13,894 bases of DNA from Pavlovales sp. CCMP2436. Lineage: Eukaryota; Haptophyta; Pavlovophyceae; Pavlovales. Shown here piece after piece: positions 6,635 to 13,829 of this stretch (position 1 is the stretch's first letter; each line of letters starts with the position of its first letter). Below the pieces are notes generated by a model, which was not told where the DNA came from, made no database searches, and saw only the letters and a program-made list of their open reading frames with translations. The stretch is taken from NCBI GenBank assembly GCA_026770615.1, contig MU632239.1, forward strand, positions 2,078 to 15,971, written 5' to 3'. The position numbers were made by a program, and so were the translations under genes.

Positions 6635-7369
6635 CCAGCGGCTTTCGCGGCTCGACCATCAGCACGCGCGGATCGTGCAGCGGCTTGGCGAGCGGCGTGA
6701 CGGCGTCGCTGATGCCCGTCGCGCTGCAACTGCCGTGCGCGATGGCCGGCGACATGCTGTCGCCGCAGATGCCGATCGCGCTGTGCGCGATGGCGAGCGG
6801 CGTGTCGACGCCGCTAGTGTCCGTCGCGCTGCAACTGTCGTGCGCGATGGCGAGCGGCGTGTCGGCGCCGCTGATGCCGATCTGCTTGTTGCCGTCGAGC
6901 GCGTCGGCAGGCGTCACCTTGACGCCGCTCATCCCGACGAGCTTGTCGGCGGCCGTCACCTTGACGCTGCTGATGCCGACGAGCTTGTCGGCGGGCGTCA
7001 TTTTGACGCCGCTGGTGCCGACGAGCTTGTCGGCGGACGTCATCTTGACGCCGTTGATTTTGGTCGAGATCAGCGCGCCCACGACGTCACCAATCCGGCG
7101 GAACAGTGACGCCCACACGCTCCCGTGGATGCCCGGGTGCACCAGATGCTGCTCATCCATCGGCGTGCCAAGCTTGACCGGTAAGAGCTGCGGCTGGTCG
7201 TTGGTGATGATCTCCGTCACCACTTTGTCAAAAGGATCCGAGTTGGAGGTCAACCCAGGAGGCGGGTACAGCTTAAGCCCGCCGCCCCGGATTCGGCGAG
7301 TGCTAAGACTACGACGAAGGCAGGCGCTCTCAACCTGCAGGGCGAGGCGCGCCCAACTCGAAGTTTACG
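6477..7369 (-). CDS. Repeat-rich protein of unknown function, possibly gag N-terminal part
   Basis: The minus-strand frame is open from behind a TAA at about 7370; no ATG lies near the open end, and the TTG at 7253 has no special support. The non-repetitive start includes STRRIRGGGLKLYPPPG, SNSDPFDKVVTEIITNDQPQLLPVK, HPGIHGSVWASLFRRIGDVVGALISTKI. Next come 14-residue units (GVKMTPADKLVGIS type), then 16-19-residue units (SGADTPLAIAH type), then a Pro/Glu/Leu-rich tail that stops at 6477. I do not recognise a family. It abuts the gag-like segment with a frame change near 6500, so it may be the start of the same polyprotein or an unrelated host gene. Confidence 0.4.
6686..6890 (-). repeat. 48/57-bp minisatellite, about 4 units (minus-oriented)
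   Basis: Units beginning at TGCGCGATGGC occur at 6736, 6784 and 6841, with a divergent one from about 6687. Spacings are about 49, 48 and 57 bp, all compatible with the minus-strand reading frame. The minus strand codes SGADTPLAIAH-like units. Confidence 0.8.
6905..7060 (-). repeat. 42-bp coding minisatellite, 3-4 units
   Basis: GACGAGCTTGTCGGCGG starts at 6936, 6978 and 7020, a strict 42-bp period, with a partial unit before. The minus strand codes 14-residue units of the type GVKMTPADKLVGIS. Confidence 0.9.
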
Positions 7370-7396
7370 ATACACACTCTCAACCTGCAGGACGAG
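7327..7396. repeat. 20-bp direct repeat, 50 bp apart
   Basis: CTCTCAACCTGCAGGGCGAG (7327-7346) recurs as CTCTCAACCTGCAGGACGAG (7377-7396), with one mismatch. It lies in the spacer between two oppositely oriented 48-bp arrays. Confidence 0.85.
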
Positions 7397-7421
7397 ATGT
7401 GGCTCATCACTAAGTCCTCGG

Positions 7422-7629
7422 AGCGGTGCTGACACGCCGCTCGCCATCGCGCTTGACGCGATGAGATTCAGCGGTGCTGACACGCAGCTCGCCATCGCGC
7501 TCGACGCGATGAGATCCAGCGGTGCTAACACGCCGCTCGCCATCGCACTCTACGCGACGGGTATCAGCGGTGTTGACACGCCGCTCGCCATCGCGCTTGG
7601 CGCGATGAGATTCAGCAGTGCTGACAGGT
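7422..7629 (+). repeat. 48-bp minisatellite, 4-5 units (plus-oriented)
   Basis: AGCGGTGCTGAC or a near variant starts at 7422, 7470, 7518, 7566 and 7614, a strict 48-bp period. The plus strand codes SGADTPLAIALDAMRF-like units. The same unit is present in reverse complement at 6686-6890. The short plus-strand frame over it (to 7676) is open mainly because of the repeat and is not called as a gene. Confidence 0.9.
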
Positions 7630-7638
7630 GGTCACTAG

Positions 7639-8304
7639 CAGAAGCCAGCACCGGACCTAATCACATCGGACCCTAGCACGGCACGAATTAAAATCACCGA
7701 CAGGGTGGCCAGGTTTCACCTCATGGCTAGAAGCCCCCTCACACACACCCCGGGCGCCGGAAAGATGGCCAATATTGAACAGGCATGGCTCAAAGAGAGC
7801 ACACCAGCTATCCACCTCCCAGCCAAAGGCGAACGGTCTAAAGAAAGCCTTACGAAGCATTTTCTACAGATCGTCCGCGGGTCAACCCTCGACAACGCAG
7901 AATAGATCGAAAAAGAACACCCCATCACTAAAGACGGAAAGGACGAACCACTGAGCCACAACTGCCCCCTGTGTAAGTTGTGGAACTCCCGAGACACGAA
8001 ACACCACCTCTACCACGAGTGTAAGAAGACAGACGAACTGCGCCACGACCTCCACTGCAAACTTAGCCAGATTCTAGCCCCACGCCTTGAACGCACGGCA
8101 GACAGAACAGCCACCAAAATGATTCAAAGGCCCGATTATTATGTCGGACAAGTGGGCGTGAGTATCAAAGGAAAGATAGCGGCGAGGACGCCAGGCGATA
8201 TAGACGATAATGAGCCAGGCGACGCCCACAAACCAGGCGAGCTCCACTTCGCCCTTCTTGGGTACAGCCTAGCGATGCACCAACTGCGCGACGAGAGGCG
8301 ATAA
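7639..8304 (+). pseudogene. LINE ORF C-terminus, copy 3: zinc finger and REL-like block
   Basis: The frame reads DRVARFHLMARSPLTHTPGAGKMANIEQAWLKES. A TAG follows at 7903-7905, where copy 2 has Trp (NAEW; a single-base TGG to TAG change would explain it). In the same frame come CPLC...HHLYHEC (7963-8022), RHD (8041-8049) and RPD (8128-8136), 26 residues apart, then HKPGELHFALLGYSLAMH. The stop at 8302-8304 is followed five bases on, in another frame, by the expected continuation (SSYEVQKYRNAMWASQTAER). A frameshift therefore lies near 8300. Confidence 0.65.
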
Positions 8305-8308
8305 ATCC

Positions 8309-8749
8309 ATGGCTGCAGCCACGTCAGACGGAATCTCCAGCTATGAGGTGCAAAAGTACCGAAACGCAATGTGGGCATCCCAGACCGCCGAAAGGCAGGC
8401 CGCCATCGAGCGCAAGAAGAATCAGGATGACAACCACTCAGAAATGGAAGAGGAAGACCCAATCTCCACCAGCCAGACCCCACCCCAAACCCCCGATCAC
8501 CCCACATCGAGCCAAGATGACTCGCCCACGCCAAACCCACCCACCCCAAGCGATCGCCCGTCTGCCACACCAAGCCCACCGACACTGCCCCCCGCCAGAC
8601 CGAATGGACAGCCACGTCGCCGAGTAGCATCCCAAGCCAGCGCTGACAACCCAGCAGCCCCCACACGCAAACGCAACGCCAGCCAAAGCAATCCAAAAGC
8701 GCTGCCACACAAAAAGGCCAACTTCCCGAAAAACCCCCGGCACAACTAG
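8309..8749 (+). pseudogene. Linker of copy 3, Pro/Ser/Thr-rich
   Basis: It begins with SSYEVQKYRNAMWASQTAERQAA, which matches IYDAYKFKVAMWTAQTAERAA of copy 2. About 110 residues rich in Pro, Ser, Thr, Gln and Asn follow, then a Lys-rich end. It stops at TAG 8747-8749. Continuation toward PAGNL lies in the frame that includes 8751-8985, so another frameshift is near 8745. Pro-rich character matches copy 2, but the sequence and repeat content differ. Confidence 0.5.
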
Positions 8750-8750
8750 C

Positions 8751-9279
8751 CAGAACCTCCCACGACCACCGCCATGCAAGAAAAACAGAGCAGAAAACCA
8801 GCAACCACCAAGTGACAATGGGGACGACCAAGACATCACAGCGCAACAGATGCGAGCCCCGGCCGGCAACTTAAATAGCCTGTTGGCGTCAGTAGCGATA
8901 GCGACCCAACTTCTGGCCAATAGCAGCGCAGGCAAAACACGGCCTTCCCCACTTCCCAGCAAACCAGGCCGCATGGATGTGAGACAACATGCTCCACAGC
9001 ATAGCGACAGTCATGGGAACAGACATCGCGGTGCTGAAACTAAGCAGAGACCCCGACAAAGTGGGCGACATTATCGACCTATATTACGCATACACCCCGC
9101 ACCACCCGCGGATGGGCAGTACCACATGGATACACCTAACTACTACAGGAGGCAGAACACGGCAGAATAAGAGCCTCGGTGAATTACTCACGGCATCGCG
9201 CAGCGGGCAAGGCAAACAAATATGCGTAATCACCATCGACGCCAACATGACACACTTCGAGGCGACACGAGAAATTTAG
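8751..9279 (+). pseudogene. OTU domain of copy 3 with the catalytic-Cys segment deleted
   Basis: RAPAGNLNSLLASV (about 8850-8895) matches PAGNLRALLASV that precedes the OTU domain of copy 1. The sequence then passes, with a frame change, straight to WPIAAQAKHGLPHFPANQAAWM, which matches WPIETQAKYGPPPFGPNQAAWM downstream of the Cys. About 80 residues, including DGNC, are gone. A TGA follows AAWM (8979-8981), then DNMLHSIATVMGTDIAVLKL and, after about 60 residues, ELLTASRSG...CVITID. The frame ends with TAG at 9277-9279. No proteolytic activity is possible from this copy. Confidence 0.6.
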
Positions 9280-9401
9280 TAGAATAACTGACAAGCAAGG
9301 AGAGGGTGGGGGGGGACGGGGGAGAGGGAAGGTGGGCTGGCGCAGAAGTTCACTTTCTCTGCTTGTATTATGTGCTGTTGGTGCGGTGCGTGTGCAGGCG
9401 A

Positions 9402-9566
9402 GCTGCATTTCGAGACGAGCGAAATGCAGCAGAGGTTGATCAGCGCGCAAGTCGAGTGTCGTCGACAGTCGTGTGTCTGATCAGTCTTAGCGGGGATGAC
9501 GGTATCTGGGGGCTCGGAAGCTGGTCCCAGTTTTAACTGGGAGACCGAGAACGGGACCGGACGTTT
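9402..9566 (+). other. 3' UTR of LINE copy 3 with terminal hairpin
   Basis: Block-wise similarity to 3332-3527 (see that entry). The stem TCCCAGTT-TT-AACTGGGA (9525-9542) lies 15 bases before the terminal CGGACGTTT. Upstream, 9295-9335 is a G-rich purine tract without a clear counterpart in copy 2. Confidence 0.6.
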
Positions 9567-9593
9567 TTATAGATATTTATGGCTTCATACCTC

Positions 9594-10190
9594 TACCACA
9601 TTATGGACTTTCAGTACCACATTATAACGGTACCACATTAAAGATTTCAGTACCACATTATAGAATTGCACCACAACGCGCGGGCAGCGGACGTAGCGGG
9701 GGCGGCGCGCGCACGTCTCGCAGCTCAGGCGACGGTTGCGCGCCGTGGCACCGCCCTGCGCGAGCCCTAGTCGCCACCGCAGGCAACTAGAGCTCGCGCA
9801 GTGCGGCGGTTGCTCGCACGCGCCACCTCCGCTACATCCGGCATGACGGCGCGCGCGCGCTTCCAGGCTGCGACCCGCGCGCACGGCCTGGCCGCTCGAC
9901 ACATTGTTAGACGCGATGCTCGAGGGCAGTAGAGGAGAGCGTGCGCAGTGATGCGTCTCGGTCGGTCGCGTGCTCGCACCGCACCGACCGCTCTCCGCTC
10001 GCTCGAAGGTCGCACCGGTGTGCTCGAACTCGGACCGGGGCGACGGCGGGGCAACTAGCGGTGCGAGCGTACTGATCGCAGAGTGGGCGCGCTGACTCTA
10101 CCCTCGCATCCTTGCGCTCCGCGCCCTTGCGCGCCGTGCTTCGCGCTAATGTGGCAGCGTTCTTAATGTGCCACATTAGCTAATGTGGTA
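9594..10190. mobile_element. Candidate non-autonomous DNA transposon (MITE-like) with TACCACATTA ends
   Basis: TACCACATTA occurs four times on the left (9594, 9615, 9631, 9651). Its exact reverse complement TAATGTGGTA is at the right end (10181-10190), with partial copies (TAATGTGG, TTAATGTG) at 10148-10170. The 470-bp interior is GC-rich with no convincing ORF. The nine-base word AGATATTTA flanks the segment on both sides (9571-9579 and 10203-10211), which could be a target-site duplication of the size made by Mutator-like transposases. However, the ends between that word and the inverted motifs do not match each other well. Confidence 0.4.
10171..10188. repeat. 18-bp perfect palindrome
   Basis: CCACATTAGCTAATGTGG reads the same on both strands. 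It combines one direct and one inverted copy of the terminal motif of the candidate transposon. Confidence 0.9.
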
Positions 10191-10239
10191 CAAGAAAATT
10201 TTAGATATTTACAAGGATATGAGCTTACTTAACCAATTT

Positions 10240-10279
10240 CGAGACAGTCTCGAGTCGAGACCATCTCGAGACTGTCTCG
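10240..10279. repeat. Inverted repeat with 15-bp arms
   Basis: CGAGACAGTCTCGAG (10240-10254) and its exact reverse complement (10265-10279) are separated by 10 bases. Further GTCTCG and CTCGAGAC copies follow up to about 10322, so the whole block can fold in several ways. Confidence 0.85.
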
Positions 10280-10445
10280 GCGACCGCGCAGGCTGACTGT
10301 CTCGGGAGCCCGCTCGAGACTACTCGCACTCGCCCGCGCAATGTCGATGTTCTCGCGCATGTGGGGCGGGGCCAGGACGACGAGCTGCAACGTACGGGCA
10401 CCGCTGACGTCCCTGCCGCGCAGCCGCCGGCGTCGCCCAGCCCGC

Positions 10446-11294
10446 TCACGCGCGCGCGGCGAGCAGCCCACTCGAGCGCGCGCGCGCGGTGAGCCCATTG
10501 CCGCACAGCCCGCTCGAGCGCGCGCGCGCGGTGAGCCCATCGCCGCACAGCCCGCTCGAGCGCGCGCGCGCGGCGAGCCCATCGCCGCATAGCCCGCTCG
10601 AGCGTGCGCGCGCGGCGAGCGCATCGCCGCACAGCCCGCTCGAGAACGCGCGCGCGGCGAGCTCGCAGCCGCGCAGCCCTTCGCTCTTGCACGTCCATTC
10701 GCTGCGAGGGTCACCGCGGCGTGGCCTGCAGCAGAAAGAGGAGCCGACTCTCGCCGTGCCGCCGCCCGCTCCTCTGCAGGCTGATCGCAGACGCACCCCC
10801 TGTGTTATCCGCGACGCGCTGGAGAACTTCTGCATAGTGAACGACCGTCCCATCCCCGCCGACCTCCCGATGGGCCCATGGCCAACGCTGGAAGTGGGAG
10901 CACCGAATATCAGGTTCAGCATCGTGGATATGAGGGCAGGTGCAATTCCGAGGACGCTGTTCACCATGAGCGCCACTGCAACAGTCGCGACAAGTAGGGG
11001 CACAAACCACAGCCGGTCCATCCACGCCTGGATCAGCGCGATCTTCGTCAGCATCGCATTGAGGCTCTGCAGCTCTGCCCGCAGCTTCGCTGTCCGCAGG
11101 TGCGTCTTCTCCAGCTCGGTCTGCGGGGTCGGCGCCGACTGGGCCGGTGTCTTGCTCGTTGGCGCAACTGCCACCAAGGTGCGGCGCATCGAGAGGCGAG
11201 GGGCGCGCGTCAGCGCCAGGCCGCGCGCCGCCACGGCCCCGTACACGGCTGCCGAGCACAGCAGGAGGTGCACGGCGGTTAACATGATGTTCAT
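10446..11294 (-). CDS. Putative plastid-targeted single-pass membrane protein, unknown function
   Basis: ATG at 11294-11292 is chosen because the residues after it form a textbook signal peptide (MNIMLTAVHLLLCSAAVYGA, residues 1-20). A basic, Ser/Thr/Ala-rich segment follows (about 23-56), as in bipartite plastid presequences of algae with secondary plastids. Residues 58-84 (TELEKTHLRTAKLRAELQSL) look like a short coiled coil, and 95-115 (LWFVPLLVATVAVALMVNS) like a membrane helix, with a second hydrophobic stretch at 116-131. I do not recognise the family. The last 90 residues run through Arg/Gly-rich sequence and the 42-bp minisatellite, which is suspicious. The coding exon may instead end earlier, for example at a possible GTGCGT donor at 10796-10791. 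No TATA box is evident upstream. Confidence 0.5.
   Translation of the reverse strand: MNIMLTAVHLLLCSAAVYGAVAARGLALTRAPRLSMRRTLVAVAPTSKTPAQSAPTPQTELEKTHLRTAKLRAELQSLNAMLTKIALIQAWMDRLWFVPLLVATVAVALMVNSVLGIAPALISTMLNLIFGAPTSSVGHGPIGRSAGMGRSFTMQKFSSASRITQGVRLRSACRGAGGGTARVGSSFCCRPRRGDPRSEWTCKSEGLRGCELAARAFSSGLCGDALAARARSSGLCGDGLAARARSSGLCGDGLTARARSSGLCGNGLTARARSSGLLAARA
10467..10676 (-). repeat. 42-bp CG-rich minisatellite, 5 units
   Basis: CCCGCTCGAG or CCCACTCGAG begins units at 10467, 10509, 10551, 10593 and 10635, period 42. Each unit contains a 10-14-base run of alternating C and G. On the minus strand the unit codes 14 residues (LAARARSSGLCGDG type), continuing the frame of the upstream protein. 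Confidence 0.9.
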
Positions 11295-11554
11295 CGCAGC
11301 GGGCTCGGCGGCGGCGCAGAGGTGGGCTCGGTGGTAGGCTCGGCGGCGAACTCTGTGGCGGTGCAGGCGGCAGGCTTGACGGCGTGCGCGCGGCGGCGGG
11401 GTCTCTGCGCGACGGAAGGGGCGAGTCGCAGGGTGGTGAGCAATGAGAGCTGGCGGGGTAGACCGCATGGGAGCGCGCGCACGGAGCGTCGCGGTGTGCC
11501 AAGTGGGATCGCGCCCGGAGCCGGACTGGGTTGAGATCGCGCGCACCTGCTTGA

Positions 11555-12244
11555 AGGGCCGTAGCACAGGAGAGGAGGCAAGTCACAGCTCACCCACTTC
11601 CGCCGTCATCCACTACGTCGGCGCAGCTGTGCGCGCAGGCGGGGCGCATCGCGGCTCTCGAGTGCGCGCAGCCGGCCGTGGGGGGCGGGGCGGGCGGGCA
11701 GGTGCGGCGGGCGGGCCTCGGCGGCGAGGGCGGTGAGGCGGACGCCGCCAGCCCGCCGCGCCCCGCGCACCCGCAGCCCGCGCTGCGCCCCCCGAGCCGC
11801 GCACCGCCGCCGCCCGGCAAGCAGGCTCTAGGGCAGCGCACGCAGCAGCCGGCGGCCGATCCGGCCAAGGCGGATTCGGCGGCCTCGCCGAGCAGCGTAG
11901 AGAACCTCGAGGTGCTGCGCATCCGCTTCAGCGCGTGGCCGCCCAGCGAGGACGAGGCCGACGGCGGTAGCGACGGCGATCTGGTGAGCCGCCACACACA
12001 CGCGCGCGCGCGCAAGCAAGGTGCGTTCTGAGCGCTCGGCTGCGCAAGCGCTCACTCCCCCCCCTTCCCAGTGCGCTCTACTTTGCAGCCTGACGAGGAG
12101 GAGTCGGGGCAGGCGAGGAGGAGGCGCACCGCTACGGCAACATGCTCTGCCTCTCAACAGTGGCCTACTGACATACACGGGAGCTCCCGAGCAGTGGCGG
12201 TGTTGCCCTTTATAACCACGAACTTGACACTAGTTACTCATTGA
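11555..12244 (+). CDS. Weak two-exon gene model, unknown acidic/Pro-rich protein
   Basis: The plus frame is open from about 11555 to a possible donor CTG|GTGAGC at 11983/11984. A possible acceptor CTACTTTGCAG ends at 12088. Splicing them removes 105 bases and keeps the frame. It joins PPSEDEADGGSDGDL to PDEEESGQARRRR and reaches TGA at 12242-12244. Continuity of the acidic stretch across the intron and the pyrimidine-rich acceptor are the only support. There is no ATG in the first exon, so an upstream exon would be needed. The minus strand of the same GC-rich DNA is also open, so coding direction is not certain. Confidence 0.22.
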
Positions 12245-12437
12245 CGCACTAGTTAACTACGCAGTTTTGTGATCTCAAAGAGGAAATTGCATTGCTCAGC
12301 ATCGCGATCTCGAGCCTATTGTCTCAAACCAGTCAGTCATGCGCAGCACAGCACAGCACCCTCCGTCAAACCAGAGCTAGGATCTATCAGCATCGGGGGG
12401 GGGCAAGCTAACCCTAGCTGGTGGCCTGGTGCTAACC
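12245..12437. other. Non-coding interval between convergent models
   Basis: No ORF of note. CACTAGTTA occurs at 12228-12236 and 12247-12255. GCTAACCCTAG occurs twice near 12407 and 12431. There is a run of eight or more G at about 12395. No AATAAA signal was found on either strand. Confidence 0.4.
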
Positions 12438-13487
12438 CTAGATAGAGTCGCCGCGCGGCGTGCGCGAGGCGAGCTCCACCGCGCCGCTCGCGCCCACGGC
12501 AACGGCCTCGATCGCGCGGTGCGGCTCGCACGGCGCGGCGGCCGGCGGCAGCGGCGTCGCGGTGGACGCGCACGCGCGCAGCTGCGCCTCTGCGTCGAGG
12601 AGCACGCACTCGGCCCCCGCGAGAGCGAGCGCACGCTCGGCGCGCGCGAGGGCGCGTGCGAACCAGCCCGCCCACGCACAGCCGCCCCATGCGCCACGCG
12701 CTGCCTGCCCATCCACCCGCCCATCCGCCGCCTCTTCGGGCGCCCAGACGAGCATGCCGGCCGCCGGTGCGCCGCCCCGCGCCACGGCGGCCGGCGCGAG
12801 CTGGAAGACGAGCTCGGCCGGACCGTCCGCGCCGCCGTCGGGGAGGGGTGCGCGCCGCGGGACCAGCGCGAGGGCGAGCACGTGCGCCGCGCCGCCCGCC
12901 GCGCGGCCGGGCAGCGCGAGCTGCAGCCGCGGCGCGCCGCTGCGGCGCGGCGCGTGCTCGTCCGCGAGCGCGGCGGCGCAGGCGGCGACGGCGGCGGGCG
13001 CGGCGGCGGCGAAGGAGGCGGTGGAGGCGACAAGCACACGCCACGAGGCGCCGCACGTCGTCAGGTCAGCGCCGAGCGCCGCGCCGCCGCCCGCCGCGCC
13101 CGCGCCGCCCGTGACGCCTGCCACGGCCCGCCGCCGCTCGCGCCAGGCGCGCGCGGCCGCGACGCGCGCCGCCGGCGGCGCGGGCTGCGCGACGCGCACG
13201 TTGCCCGCGCAGAGCCGCGCGCCGAGCGCGCTCAGCGCAAGGGCGAGCTCGAGCGCGCCCAGCTCGGCGCACACGGCAGCGCAGGCCGCGGGAGTGGTCA
13301 GCTCGGCGGCGCGCTCGAGCGCGGCGAGGAGGGGCGCGAGCAACTCGGCGTCGGCCGGCGCCCCCTCGAGCGGGGCGGGGGCGCCGTGCAGCTGCAGCCG
13401 CCAGCTGCCGTCCAACGGGGCGACGGCCGCGATGAGCAGCCCACCGCAGCGCAGCGTGCAGCGGAGCGCGGGCGGCGAGCAGGAGGC
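12438..13487 (-). CDS. Large 3' exon of an Ala/Leu-rich protein, unknown function
   Basis: Minus-strand exon of 349 codons plus TAG (12440-12438). The best 5' boundary is a splice acceptor. The minus strand reads a T-rich stretch and then CCTTGTGCCAG ending at 13488, after which the frame (ASCSPPALRCTLRCGGLLIAAV) starts in phase 0. The frame could also start at ATG 13595, whose first 39 residues end in a hydrophobic run (TLIPLLFLLLQQPLCQA), but that run is read from AT-rich simple sequence and looks intronic. The protein alternates hydrophobic strands and Ala-rich helices (LAPLLAALERAAELTTPAAC, SWRVLVASTASFAAAAPAAV, AHVLALALVPRRAPLP, AGAECVLLDAEAQL). Other frames are Arg/Pro-rich, so this one is favoured. 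No family recognised. Confidence 0.5.
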   Translation of the reverse strand, partial: ASCSPPALRCTLRCGGLLIAAVAPLDGSWRLQLHGAPAPLEGAPADAELLAPLLAALERAAELTTPAACAAVCAELGALELALALSALGARLCAGNVRVAQPAPPAARVAAARAWRERRRAVAGVTGGAGAAGGGAALGADLTTCGASWRVLVASTASFAAAAPAAVAACAAALADEHAPRRSGAPRLQLALPGRAAGGAAHVLALALVPRRAPLPDGGADGPAELVFQLAPAAVARGGAPAAGMLVWAPEEAADGRVDGQAARGAWGGCAWAGWFARALARAERALALAGAECVLLDAEAQLRACASTATPLPPAAAPCEPHRAIEAVAVGASGAVELASRTPRGDSI

Positions 13488-13798
13488 CTGGCACAAGGGT
13501 TGTTGTAATAATAAGAATAATAATGGGATCAGGGTACAATGATAATAATAACCACGCCCCCTCACTAGAAGAATAAGGAAACTCTGCTCGATCATTCGTA
13601 GGGAGAGGATTCGGGTTTGTTGTTGTTGTACTCATAATGGTTATTACTTATTACTATCAGTGAACTTTATATTCTCATTTTTGTTCTCATTCTTGCTATT
13701 CTTGCTGTTGTTATCATTATTGTTGCTATTACCGACTCCCGCGCCGCGGCGAGCGCGAGAGAAGAAGAATATGATGATGACGATGACGATGACGATAC

Positions 13799-13799
<1 letters not shown>
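13488..13799 (-). other. AT-rich simple-sequence stretch, probable intron
   Basis: Base composition changes sharply from GC-rich to AT-rich at 13500. The stretch is built of trinucleotide-like runs: AATAATAAT near 13506-13530 and 13540-13552, TTGTTGTTG at 13617-13628, TTATTACTTATTACTA near 13644, and ATGATGATGACGATGACGATGACGAT at 13771-13796. No convincing ORF. The composition fits an intron or spacer of the minus-strand gene. Confidence 0.4.

Positions 13800-13829
<30 letters not shown>

Larger units (their letters stand above)
7640..9567 (+). mobile_element. LINE-like retrotransposon, copy 3 (5'-truncated, internally deleted)
   Basis: Similarity to copy 2 begins at about 7648 (PDLITSDPSTARIKITDRVAR against DIITSNQRAARHALIDRVAR) directly after the 48-bp array. 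It continues through zinc finger, RHD...RPD, linker, PAGNL, a damaged OTU domain and a 3' UTR ending at CGGACGTTT (9558-9566). It is broken by at least one in-frame stop, two frameshifts and an internal deletion. No clear target-site duplication was found. Confidence 0.65.

Noticed and set aside
3945..7400. LTRs of the copia element
   Set aside because: No direct terminal repeat was found on either side; RT is truncated, so the 3' LTR is lost, and the short 7327/7377 repeat is far too small.
6484..7413. Plus-strand 309-codon ORF over the minisatellites
   Set aside because: It is Ser/Val/Leu-rich and opposite to the minus-strand frame, whose non-repeat parts look more like a protein; it is open because the repeats have lengths divisible by three.
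7422..7629. CRISPR array
   Set aside because: Units are contiguous 48-bp tandem repeats that include the supposed spacers; no repeat-spacer pattern and no cas genes.
7630..9600. Target-site duplication for LINE copy 3
   Set aside because: No convincing direct repeat was found between the 5' junction near 7640 and the sequence after 9567.
11590..12178. Minus-strand ORFs opposite the weak two-exon model
   Set aside because: Arg/Pro/Ala-rich with no motif; not better than the plus model, and neither is secure.
12405..12442. Telomeric repeat (CCCTAA)n
   Set aside because: Only two separated GCTAACCCTAG words occur, with no tandem CCCTAA array.
12429..13542. Two long plus-strand ORFs over the unknown exon
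   Set aside because: Composition is almost only Arg/Ala/Gly or Ala/Ser/Pro, as expected for shadow frames of GC-rich DNA; the minus-strand frame has balanced hydrophobic segments.
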